From Pseudomonadota bacterium (GTDB lineage: Bacteria > Myxococcota > UBA9042 > PHBI01), in NCBI GenBank assembly GCA_005772945.1, contig SXIE01000238.1, forward strand, positions 1 to 5,763: 5,763 nucleotides of DNA. Reading direction: 5' to 3'. Within the stretch, counting starts at the first letter, position 1; every line of letters begins with the position of its first letter. The translations under genes were made by a program, and so were the position numbers. The notes beneath the pieces are model-generated. The model was not told the origin of the DNA. It saw nothing but the letters and a program-made list of their open reading frames with translations, and did no database searches. Shown here piece by piece: positions 1 through 5,763 of the stretch.

Positions 1-120
1 CGAAGAGCCAAAGCCCGCTCTCGTGACGCCGTCGACCGGGAGGTCTTGCGTGCCATGAACGAGTTGCCCAGAGGCCACATCGTCAGTTGGTTCAAGGACG
101 CCGGATACCGCGCTCGGTGA
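1..120 (+). CDS. C-terminal end of a protein, possibly an IS630-type transposase (5' end outside window)
   Basis: Frame 1 is open from the first base to the TGA at 118-120 and encodes 39 residues, rich in Arg, Lys and Ala, that end in HIVSWFKDAGYRAR. From memory, IS630-family transposases finish in a similar way: a basic helix of the type RKAEARTKEAL, then a short amphipathic helix, then a terminal W/Y-F-x-x-(A/C)-GY motif. Here the RRAKARSRDAV stretch and WFKDAGY sit in matching places. If this is right, the fragment is the end of the DDE domain and an insertion-sequence end should lie within a few tens of bases downstream. No DDE residue is visible and no terminal inverted repeat can be verified, because the other end is outside the window. 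Codons such as AGA, AAA, CGT and AGT are a little less GC-biased than in the genes downstream, which fits foreign origin but is a small sample. It could also be an unrelated DNA-binding protein. Confidence 0.5.
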   Translation, partial: RRAKARSRDAVDREVLRAMNELPRGHIVSWFKDAGYRAR

Positions 121-141
121 ACTCGATCGGCGCTGTGAGTC

Positions 142-2592
142 ATGCGCCATATGTCGACCCCGTGTGCCTGCCTGTGCCTGGGCCTCACGTCCCTTGCGTG
201 TGGAGGCGGCCGCGAGGCCGGAGCGCCCGACGCAACGCTGGATGCGGCAGACGCGACACCGGCGCCCGACGCAGCAGACGCACCGCCCCCGGCGGACGGC
301 GTGGACGTGGCCCCGGACGCCGACGTGGCCGTGGGCGACCTGCCGGTGGGCAGCCCGTGCACCAGCGCCAGCGCGTGCGCGCCAGGCCTCATCTGCGTCT
401 ACCGAACCCTCGCCGATCCCGGGCCGACCTGCGTCGATCCCACGGTCGGCTGGTACGACAACGGGACCGATCCTGCCAAGCGCATGGTCCGCTCCGGCGA
501 CTGGGTCCGCAAGCGCGTGGACACCTGGGAGGCCGACGGTGCTCGCTGCAACGACGGCAGCCCCTACGCCTACTTCGTGAGCCCGGGCTCCGGGTCCGGC
601 GCGAACCGGTGGATCATCTTCTTCAAGGGTGGCGGTGCCTGCGCCGGAGCGTCCTGCGCGTTGCGCTGGGCCGCGCAACCCCAATACATGCGCGATTGGC
701 GGACGGCCCAACTGGCGGATGGTGAGACTCCGAACTACGGGCCCGGGTCGCGCGACGGGGTCGGCGGTGGGCTCTACTCGCGGACGGGCCGAACGGACGG
801 GCCGGTCATCCCCAACGTCATGGGCAACTGGAACGTCGTGCATCTGCACTATTGCACCTCGGACGTGTTCGCCGGCACCACGACCGCGGCCGAAAACGAG
901 CTGCGCCTCTGGTTCCGGGGCCGCGCCGTCGTGACGTCGGTCCTCCGCGAGCTGCTCGACGGCTTCGACACGAGCGCGCACGGCTTCAACCTCCCCTCGC
1001 TCGCCCAGGCCGAGGTCGTGCTCGTAGCGGGTGGGTCCGCCGGTGCGGCCGGGGCGCGGCACAACATGGACGCGATCGCGAGCATGATCAAAGCCCGCAA
1101 CCCGGCGACCGTCGTGCGGGGCCACGCGGACGCAGCGTTCGCCCCGCCCATCCGGCCCGAGTCGTACGCGACGGACGTATCTGGCGGCGACAACTGGCGG
1201 GCGCTGTTCGACGCCGACTGCGAGGCGGCGCATCCCGACCAGCGCTATCTCTGCGCCGACGGGGTCCACCTGGTGAACGGACACGGCCTGGCGGACTTCT
1301 TCGGCGGTGTCGACAACGGGCACCTGGGTGTGGCGGCGGCGGGCGAGACCGGAGCGGTCGATGCCTTCTACATCGCCATGGCCACGCGCGACGGCAAGGC
1401 GCTGCCCGCCGCCGGGGCAATCGGGATGTGCGTCCGATCCGACGAGTGCGCGTCGAACGCCGACTGCGGTGCCGCGAGCGCTTGCATGGGCGGCAAGTGC
1501 CTCGCCATCGCACCGTGTGAGGCTGCGTACTGCACGCCCGACGACGGCGTTTGCTTCGGCCGCGACGATCCGCCGGTGTGCATCGCCGGGGTCGCCTCCC
1601 ACGCGAGCGAGTGCGACCAGGGCGCGACGTGCCCCGGGGTGGGGTGCTGCCCGACGGGCGAGGTATGCGACGCCGGCTATTGCGTCCAGCCCGGGTTCGG
1701 GCCGTGCGTGTCGAGCACGGAATGCCCGGCGGGGTTCGCCTGCGCGAGTGGCCTCTGCATGGGTGCGGCGGATGGCTCCGACGATTGCCCGACCGGATAC
1801 AACTACGAACCCGACACCGGGACCTGCGACCAGATCCCAGGATGCTCCGCGACCAATCCGTGCGGCGCTGGCTACGCGTGCTTGGCCCCGCATATGACGC
1901 CGTGGGGTCAGACCTTCGCGGCCGGGGTCATCCGCGAGCTGAGCGGCCTCGCGACCAAGAACGGCGCCTGGGTGGCGCTCTCGTGGACGCACACCATGAC
2001 GTCAGGCGCGAAGTACTACGGCGTGAATATGGAGCGGGTGCGAGGTAAGACGCCGGCCGAGGCGATGAACGCGTGGATGCAGGATCCGAGCGGCGCGGTC
2101 GATTTTGTCGCGACGCTCGAGGACCTTCCGGTGCCGCTGTGGGCCTGGGAGGTCACGGGTATCCAACCGGTCGGCGTCGGACTCACCTCCGGGACCGGCT
2201 GCGCGAATCAGGCGGTCGTCGTCGGCTTGTGTGACGTCGCCTCCCCGTGCACCAGCCTGGCGGACCCGCTGGCCGTGCTGACGATCGGCGACAGCGCCAC
2301 GCGCTTCATGGCCGGAAGCCCCCCGGCCGGCGGAGCTCCCCTCAAGCTCGTGGTCGCCGCCAACCCGACCTGCGGATCGCCCTCGTTAGAGCTCGCCGCG
2401 AACGCGCACCTGATCGTGACCTATCGATACGGACCCGACGCGGGCGCGACCCACACGGTGAAGGTGCCGCTGACCCCGCAGGGCGCCGCGCTCGAGGTGC
2501 GCTCGTTCCCGCAGACGGCCTACCTCGGCGCGGCTGGTACGAGCTTCGCCGAGCCGACGCTGGAGACGGTGCTCGGTTCGCGGCTCGAGTAG
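142..2592 (+). CDS. Secreted lipoprotein with a pectin acetylesterase/Notum-type hydrolase domain split by a Cys-rich insert
   Basis: This 816-residue protein is a probable carboxylesterase of the pectin acetylesterase/Notum family. The N-terminus is a lipoprotein-like signal ending SLAC-GGG (lipid Cys20), then an Asp/Ala/Pro linker (about 24-70) and a short C-x5-C-x5-C motif (Cys73, 79, 85). The catalytic domain starts near residue 98. RCNDGSP (135-141) and WIIFFKGGGAC (157-167) match the family's N-terminal and oxyanion-glycine blocks. HYCTSDVFAG (236-245) matches the YCSSDVWSG block of Notum. GGSAGA places nucleophile Ser299, ADAAF (329-333) matches the DSGWF region, and VDNGHL places Asp391. 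A 24-Cys segment (430-580) follows, after which the fold resumes with SWTHTM (His617) and VRGKTPAEAMNAW (633-645). The last 165 residues look beta-rich and are unrecognised. The family removes acyl groups from polysaccharides (plants) or from Wnt (Notum); the substrate here is unknown, and the site is probably the outer membrane or cell surface. ATG 142 gives an Arg in the n-region, whereas ATG 151 is better spaced from a weak GTGAG (135-139). Confidence 0.87.
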   Translation: MRHMSTPCACLCLGLTSLACGGGREAGAPDATLDAADATPAPDAADAPPPADGVDVAPDADVAVGDLPVGSPCTSASACAPGLICVYRTLADPGPTCVDPTVGWYDNGTDPAKRMVRSGDWVRKRVDTWEADGARCNDGSPYAYFVSPGSGSGANRWIIFFKGGGACAGASCALRWAAQPQYMRDWRTAQLADGETPNYGPGSRDGVGGGLYSRTGRTDGPVIPNVMGNWNVVHLHYCTSDVFAGTTTAAENELRLWFRGRAVVTSVLRELLDGFDTSAHGFNLPSLAQAEVVLVAGGSAGAAGARHNMDAIASMIKARNPATVVRGHADAAFAPPIRPESYATDVSGGDNWRALFDADCEAAHPDQRYLCADGVHLVNGHGLADFFGGVDNGHLGVAAAGETGAVDAFYIAMATRDGKALPAAGAIGMCVRSDECASNADCGAASACMGGKCLAIAPCEAAYCTPDDGVCFGRDDPPVCIAGVASHASECDQGATCPGVGCCPTGEVCDAGYCVQPGFGPCVSSTECPAGFACASGLCMGAADGSDDCPTGYNYEPDTGTCDQIPGCSATNPCGAGYACLAPHMTPWGQTFAAGVIRELSGLATKNGAWVALSWTHTMTSGAKYYGVNMERVRGKTPAEAMNAWMQDPSGAVDFVATLEDLPVPLWAWEVTGIQPVGVGLTSGTGCANQAVVVGLCDVASPCTSLADPLAVLTIGDSATRFMAGSPPAGGAPLKLVVAANPTCGSPSLELAANAHLIVTYRYGPDAGATHTVKVPLTPQGAALEVRSFPQTAYLGAAGTSFAEPTLETVLGSRLE
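1429..1881 (+). other. Cys-rich repeat module inserted in the esterase domain
   Basis: Codons 430-580 of the esterase lipoprotein encode 24 cysteines in 151 residues. Several spacings recur: C-x5-C-x5-C-x5-C-x4-C at 430-453, C-x4-CC-x5-C-x4-C at 497-514, C-x5-C-x5-C-x4-C at 522-539, and C-x5-C-x5-C at 568-580. The general form C..(T/A)xC..G..C..G.C resembles small disulfide-rich modules common in secreted myxobacterial proteins. The block lies between the catalytic Asp and His segments, so it should protrude as a disulfide-stabilised appendage from the hydrolase fold. A binding or protection role is inference only. Confidence 0.75.
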
Positions 2593-2611
2593 CAAGCGGC
2601 CGAAAGACACG

Positions 2612-2665
2612 GCGGACCTCTTATGGGACCCCGGAGTCCGATTTGGGGTCCCATAGGAGGTCCGC
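2612..2665. terminator. Long hairpin after the esterase gene, possible terminator
   Basis: The left arm 2612-2632 and right arm 2645-2665 are 21 nt each and are reverse complements except for one position, which becomes a G-U pair in RNA. The loop is 12 nt (2633-2644). The hairpin begins 19 nt after the stop codon of the esterase lipoprotein, the usual place for a transcript end. There is no T-run after the right arm (TCGCGGAGGG follows), so it is not a classical intrinsic terminator; in very GC-rich genomes strong hairpins without a U-tract may still terminate transcription or protect 3' ends. The stem is longer than a terminator needs, so a small palindromic mobile element or an operator-like site are alternatives. 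Downstream, 2666-2776 shows nothing further that I recognise except the ribosome binding site of the next gene. Confidence 0.5.
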
Positions 2666-2765
2666 TCGCGGAGGGTGGCCGGTGGCCGCGTCCGCCGCGT
2701 CGTCGAGTGCAGTAGCCGACCCGCCCCCCTTGCGCCCGGGCGGCCCCCGTGACACGACTCTGAGC

Positions 2766-2769
2766 GAGG
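2766..2769 (+). promoter_or_regulatory. Ribosome binding site of the acyl-CoA dehydrogenase gene
   Basis: GAGG lies 7 nt before ATG 2777, which is good Shine-Dalgarno spacing. An in-frame stop (TGA at 2750-2752) precedes it with no other start codon between, so ATG 2777 is the only reasonable start. Confidence 0.65.
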
Positions 2770-2776
2770 CTGCGCC

Positions 2777-4714
2777 ATGGGCAACTACTTCACCGACAAC
2801 GACGAGCTCCTCTTCTATATCGACCACGATCTGCCGTGGGCCGACATCGTCGCGCTGACCGAGCGCGGCCCCGACAAGAGCACGACCGCCGATGCGCGCG
2901 CGATGTATCGCGAGGTCCTCGCGCTCGTCGGCGACTTCATCGCGAACGAGGTCGCGCCGCACGTGCGCGAGCTCGACACGGCCGGCGTCGGCTTCAAGGA
3001 CGGCGAGGTCATCGAGCCCAAGCGCCTCGCGTCGATCATGCGCAAGATGAACGAGCTGGAGCTCCACAAGCTCTGCCTCCCCAAGGAGCTCGGCGGCCTC
3101 GACAGTCCGTTCCTCGTCTACCTCGCGTGCTGCGAGATGTTCGCGCGCGCCGATCCGGCGATCATGACGCACTTCGGCTTCCACGGCGGGATCGCGATGG
3201 CGCTCATGCTCTTCTCGATCCGCGAGGGCACGACACGCTTCGATCCCGCGACGGGACAAATCCTCGAGACGCGCTGGCGGACGGCTATCGACGAGCTCAC
3301 GACCGGCAAGGCCTGGGGCTCGATGGACATCACCGAGCCGGATTGTGGGAGTGACATGGCGGCGATCAAGACGCGCGCCGTGCTCGGCGCCGACGGCGTC
3401 TGGCGCCTGACGGGCCAGAAGATCTTCATCACGAGCGGGCACGGCAAATACCACATCGTCATCGCGCGCAGCGGGCGCGACGCCTCGCTCGGACCCGCCA
3501 AGGAAGCGGGCGCGGCGGGTAGCGGCCTCGATGACCTCGCGCTCTTCCTGGTGCCGGCCTACAGCGACGGACCGCCTGGATCGGGCGTCCGTACGCGCCA
3601 CGCGAAGCTCCTCCGCGCGGAAGAGAAGCTCGGCCACCATGCCTCGGCGACGATGGTCGTCTCGTTCGAAGACACGCCCGGCGAGCTCATCGGCAAGGCC
3701 GGTGAGGGCTTCAAGCACATGCTCACGATGATGAACAACGCGCGCATCGGCGTGGCGTTCGAGGCGGTCGGGCTCGCCGAGCAGTCCTACCGCATGGCCG
3801 CGGAATATGCGGCCCAGCGCCGCTCGATGGGCAAGACCATCGACCGCCACGAGATGATCGCGGACTACCTCGACGAGATGAAATCCGATCTAGTCGGCCT
3901 GCGCGCGCTCGCGATGCGCTGCGCCGTCCACGAGGAGTTCTCGCAAAAACTCGAGCTCTGGAAGCGCATCGCGCCCGACAAGGTCCTCTCGCTCCAGCTC
4001 TCGGCCGACCACGCGCACCATCAGAAACGCGCGCGCGAGCTGACGCCGCTCCTCAAATATCTCGCCGCCGAGAAGGCCGTCGAGTCGGCGCGCCGCTGCC
4101 TGCAGATCCACGGCGGCGTCGGCTACACCAAGGACTACCTCGCCGAGAAGCTCTACCGCGACGCGGTGGTCATCCCCATCTACGAAGGCACCAGCCAAAT
4201 CCAGGCGCTGATGGCGATGAAGGACCGCCTGAGCGACGCCATCCGCGCGCCCCAGGAGTTCGTGAAGCGCGAGGCCCAAGCGCGCTGGCGCTCGGTCTCC
4301 GCACGCGATGGGCTCGAGCGGCAGGTCGCGCGCCTCGAGTCCTGGGGGACGGCGGCGATGCGGCATCTGCTCGTCAAGACGGCGTCGTCGAAGCTGCGCG
4401 CGCTGCGCGGTCAGCCGGTGTCGAACTGGGCGGGCGCGCTCCGGCATGGCTGGGACCCCAAGCGCGACTTCGCGTGGGCGCTGCTGCATGCCGAGCGCCT
4501 GACGCGGATCCTGGCGGATCATGCGGTCGCGGACGCGCTCTGGCATCAGGTGAAGCGGCACCCCGAGCGCACCGATCGACGCGAGGCGCTCGCGGCGCAC
4601 CTCGAGCGCGCCGAGCCACGCGCGCGCCACATGTTGGACGAGATCACGACCACGGGCGGGCGCCTCCTCGGGAAGCTCGCCGACAGCGACGCCGAGCGGC
4701 GCGAGGTCTCGTGA
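2777..4714 (+). CDS. Acyl-CoA dehydrogenase, long form (DmdC-like subgroup)
   Basis: This 645-residue cytoplasmic flavoprotein should oxidise an acyl-CoA to the trans-2-enoyl-CoA, passing electrons through FAD to electron-transfer flavoprotein. After a short N-terminal segment (NYFTDNDELLFYI) typical of the long subgroup come the helical N-terminal domain (about 40-180) and the middle beta domain, with MDITEPDCGSD (183-193) and LTGQKIFITSG (211-221). The C-terminal helical domain includes ARIGVAFEAVGLAEQSY, the Arg-rich AAQRRSMGK, QIHGGVGY (443-450) and IPIYEGTSQIQA, where Glu470 is in the position of the catalytic base. About 160 extra helical residues follow 490, as expected for roughly 600-residue enzymes such as 3-methylmercaptopropionyl-CoA dehydrogenase (DmdC) rather than the usual 380-residue enzymes. 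The Cys in TEPDCGSD also fits that subgroup, where TEPHCGTD is typical. The substrate cannot be read from the sequence, so no gene symbol is given. The stop codon overlaps the start of the next gene, which suggests coupled translation. Confidence 0.95.
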   Translation: MGNYFTDNDELLFYIDHDLPWADIVALTERGPDKSTTADARAMYREVLALVGDFIANEVAPHVRELDTAGVGFKDGEVIEPKRLASIMRKMNELELHKLCLPKELGGLDSPFLVYLACCEMFARADPAIMTHFGFHGGIAMALMLFSIREGTTRFDPATGQILETRWRTAIDELTTGKAWGSMDITEPDCGSDMAAIKTRAVLGADGVWRLTGQKIFITSGHGKYHIVIARSGRDASLGPAKEAGAAGSGLDDLALFLVPAYSDGPPGSGVRTRHAKLLRAEEKLGHHASATMVVSFEDTPGELIGKAGEGFKHMLTMMNNARIGVAFEAVGLAEQSYRMAAEYAAQRRSMGKTIDRHEMIADYLDEMKSDLVGLRALAMRCAVHEEFSQKLELWKRIAPDKVLSLQLSADHAHHQKRARELTPLLKYLAAEKAVESARRCLQIHGGVGYTKDYLAEKLYRDAVVIPIYEGTSQIQALMAMKDRLSDAIRAPQEFVKREAQARWRSVSARDGLERQVARLESWGTAAMRHLLVKTASSKLRALRGQPVSNWAGALRHGWDPKRDFAWALLHAERLTRILADHAVADALWHQVKRHPERTDRREALAAHLERAEPRARHMLDEITTTGGRLLGKLADSDAERREVS

Positions 4715-5514
4715 TCGCCGTCGACCCCGCCGTCGACCGCATCGGCCGCGCACCGTTTCGGATGTCTCTTCTTCTGGCGCCGTTGGCACTCGTCGCGCTC
4801 ACGGTGACCGGCTGCGGGCGCTCGCTCGAGGAGTACCTCGCCGAGCGTAAGACCGAGGTCGCCGAGAAGCTCGCCGCGCTCGAGAAGGTCCGCGCGCTGG
4901 TCCGCCAGACCACGCCGATTGCCGCCGATACGATGACGGATCCCGGGCCGATGTCGATCTGCGACCTGGTCGTGCCCCCCTTCCGCGAGGCGCCGTGCAA
5001 CACATGGGTCACCGATCTCGCCCAGTTCGTGCGCCCCGACCGCTACCTCGATCCGCGCCCGGTCGTGACCTTCGGCATGGGCAACTGGTTCGTGCTGCCG
5101 ACGAGCCTCGTCACGATCGGCCGCTATCCGCCGAACGAGCGCTTCCCCGACGGCGCCGAGGAGGACGGCGTGACACGCGCCGTCGAGGCCGCCTTCCGCT
5201 GGCTCGCCAACGTCGAATACGTCATCGTCGTGCGCACGCTCGAAGAGAAACTCCCGACCGTCTCGGACGACCAGAAGAGCTACAACCCGGGCACCTTCCG
5301 CGGCGAGGCGCTGCTCTTCCAGCTCGAGCCCGAGCCGACCCCGCTCGGCGGCGTCGCCTTCGAGTACACGACCGCCGGCAACCTCCAAGTCCATATGCAG
5401 AACGGGCAGATCAAGAGCTCCGCGCTCGAGGCCGCGTTCGCGCGCGGCGTGCGTGATCAGCTCGCGGCCAAGCTGGTCACGCGCCTCCAGAACCTCGAGC
5501 GCCCCGCGAAGTAG
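4711..5514 (+). CDS. Lipoprotein of unknown function, coupled to the acyl-CoA dehydrogenase
   Basis: From GTG 4711 this is a 267-residue protein. I do not recognise its family. An n-region with three Arg (10, 13, 17) and a hydrophobic stretch (MSLLLAPLALVALTVTGC) end in a good lipobox, VTGC, with lipidated Cys35 and Gly at +2, so an outer-membrane lipoprotein is likely. Residues 38-64 (SLEEYLAERKTEVAEKLAAL) are heptad-like and may form a short coiled coil. The mature part has two more cysteines (84 and 96) that could pair, an aromatic segment FGMGNWFVLP and a predicted strand VEYVIVVRTLEEK. GTG 4711 overlaps the preceding stop as GTGA, with GAGGT at 4703-4707, and it supplies the positive n-region; ATG 4762 is the alternative and would leave a signal peptide without basic residues and without a visible Shine-Dalgarno. 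An in-frame ATG further upstream (4474) lies deep inside the dehydrogenase gene and is unlikely. Codon use is like its neighbours. Confidence 0.8.
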   Translation: MIAVDPAVDRIGRAPFRMSLLLAPLALVALTVTGCGRSLEEYLAERKTEVAEKLAALEKVRALVRQTTPIAADTMTDPGPMSICDLVVPPFREAPCNTWVTDLAQFVRPDRYLDPRPVVTFGMGNWFVLPTSLVTIGRYPPNERFPDGAEEDGVTRAVEAAFRWLANVEYVIVVRTLEEKLPTVSDDQKSYNPGTFRGEALLFQLEPEPTPLGGVAFEYTTAGNLQVHMQNGQIKSSALEAAFARGVRDQLAAKLVTRLQNLERPAK

Positions 5515-5532
5515 AGCGCGCGGACACATCCG

Positions 5533-5541
5533 TGGTACGCT
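5533..5541 (+). promoter_or_regulatory. Possible extended -10 promoter element (TGGTACGCT)
   Basis: TG-G-TACGCT resembles an extended -10 hexamer and lies about 40 nt before the start codon at 5583, in the 68-nt gap after the lipoprotein gene. No convincing -35 box is present at the usual distance. The assignment rests on position and a weak consensus match. I see no hairpin terminator in the gap. Confidence 0.25.
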
Positions 5542-5573
5542 CGGCGGCTCGAGGTCGGCCCCGTCGGGAATCC

Positions 5574-5577
5574 GGAG
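5574..5577 (+). promoter_or_regulatory. Ribosome binding site of the gene starting at 5583
   Basis: GGAG lies 5 nt upstream of ATG 5583. It supports this as a true start of a gene that is cut off by the window end. Confidence 0.6.
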
Positions 5578-5582
5578 TTCGC

Positions 5583-5763
5583 ATGTCGCAATCGCACGAG
5601 ACAGCCCCGTCCCAGGGCCCGTCCACGCAGTCCACGCAGTCCACGCCGTCGACCTCGGCCGGCACGCCAAGCCCTGGCGGCGGCGGCGTGCGCAGCGCCC
5701 TCCGCGGCACCGACTACGCCAGTGGCTTAGCCGCGCTGGCGCTTGTGCAGATGCACGGCCACC
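5583..5763 (+). CDS. N-terminal part of a protein of unknown function (3' end outside window)
   Basis: An open frame starts at ATG 5583 behind a good ribosome binding site and runs through 60 codons to the window edge. There is no signal peptide. The first 30 or so residues are low-complexity, rich in Ser, Thr, Gln and Pro (MSQSHETAPSQGPSTQSTQS), followed by a Gly4 run. Then comes a more ordered segment, VRSALRGTDYASGLAALALV, ending in QMHGH at the edge. From memory, short L-(R/K)-G-(M/T)-x-Y-A-x(3)-AAL motifs after a disordered N-terminus occur in large myxobacterial proteins of unknown or toxin/eCIS-associated type, but this is a weak resemblance. The 68-nt gap with its own ribosome binding site leaves it open whether the gene belongs to the upstream operon. 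Confidence 0.65.
   Translation, partial: MSQSHETAPSQGPSTQSTQSTPSTSAGTPSPGGGGVRSALRGTDYASGLAALALVQMHGH
5622..5648 (+). repeat. 9-nt tandem repeat, three copies
   Basis: TCCACGCAG occurs twice in tandem (5622-5630, 5631-5639), followed by a third copy with one change, TCCACGCCG (5640-5648). It is in frame and encodes STQ-STQ-STP in the low-complexity N-terminus of the truncated last gene. Because the unit is a multiple of three, copy-number change would alter linker length without a frameshift. Confidence 0.85.

Noticed and set aside
87..725. Alternative plus-strand frame overlapping the transposase-like tail and the esterase start
   Set aside because: Its Arg/Gly/Pro-rich product has no motif, while the overlapping frame carries recognisable esterase blocks.
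1429..1881. The Cys-rich stretch as a metal-binding or ferredoxin domain
   Set aside because: There is no CxxCxxC iron-sulfur pattern, and the protein carries a secretion signal, so disulfides are more likely than iron-sulfur clusters or zinc sites.
2621..3850. Long minus-strand open frame (409 codons) opposite the acyl-CoA dehydrogenase
   Set aside because: It is opposite a clearly recognised gene, its product is an Arg/Glu/Leu/His-rich composition typical of the antisense frame of GC-biased codons, and it shows no domain motif. It also runs into the hairpin.
4474..4710. Extended N-terminus for the second lipoprotein from ATG 4474
   Set aside because: It would overlap the dehydrogenase by about 240 nt, would bury the lipoprotein signal more than 100 residues inside the protein, and the added stretch is an Arg/Ala-rich shadow.
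5622..5648. The tandem repeat as a CRISPR or iteron array
   Set aside because: The units are 9 nt with no spacers, are in frame within a coding region, and lie in a low-complexity protein segment.
4546..5670. Long minus-strand open frame (374 codons) opposite the second lipoprotein
   Set aside because: It overlaps the ends of three plus-strand genes, has no visible start signal or motif, and has the skewed composition expected for a shadow frame.

Overview
The window is very GC-rich, with strong G/C preference at third codon positions. It carries a long lipoprotein with an Asp/Ala/Pro-rich linker and many cysteines, two different lipoproteins close together, and GAGG-type ribosome binding sites. 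This suits a chromosomal segment of a Myxococcota-type (deltaproteobacterial) organism, although no marker gene fixes the taxonomy.

Layout, all on the + strand: (1) positions 1-120 hold the last 39 codons of a protein whose tail resembles the C-terminus of IS630-type transposases. (2) About 21 nt later comes a large secreted lipoprotein (142-2592) with a pectin acetylesterase/Notum-type serine hydrolase domain. All three catalytic blocks can be read: Ser299, Asp391 and His617. A 24-cysteine segment is inserted between the Asp and His blocks. (3) A 184-nt gap (2593-2776) contains a 21-bp, almost perfect hairpin just after the lipoprotein stop codon. (4) A long (645 aa) acyl-CoA dehydrogenase of the DmdC-like subgroup follows (2777-4714). 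(5) Its stop codon overlaps the GTG start of a second, smaller lipoprotein of unknown function (4711-5514). (6) After a 68-nt gap with a good ribosome binding site, a new gene starts at 5583 and runs off the window. Its Ser/Thr/Gln/Pro-rich N-terminus is encoded partly by a 9-nt tandem repeat.

The esterase lipoprotein looks like a stand-alone unit closed by the hairpin. The acyl-CoA dehydrogenase and the small lipoprotein look translationally coupled and probably form one transcription unit. Nothing in the sequence links the esterase to the fatty-acid enzyme functionally. The most distinctive item is the Notum-like esterase, whose catalytic domain is split by a cysteine-rich repeat module. 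I see no tRNA, rRNA, CRISPR array, phage gene or recognisable defence system.
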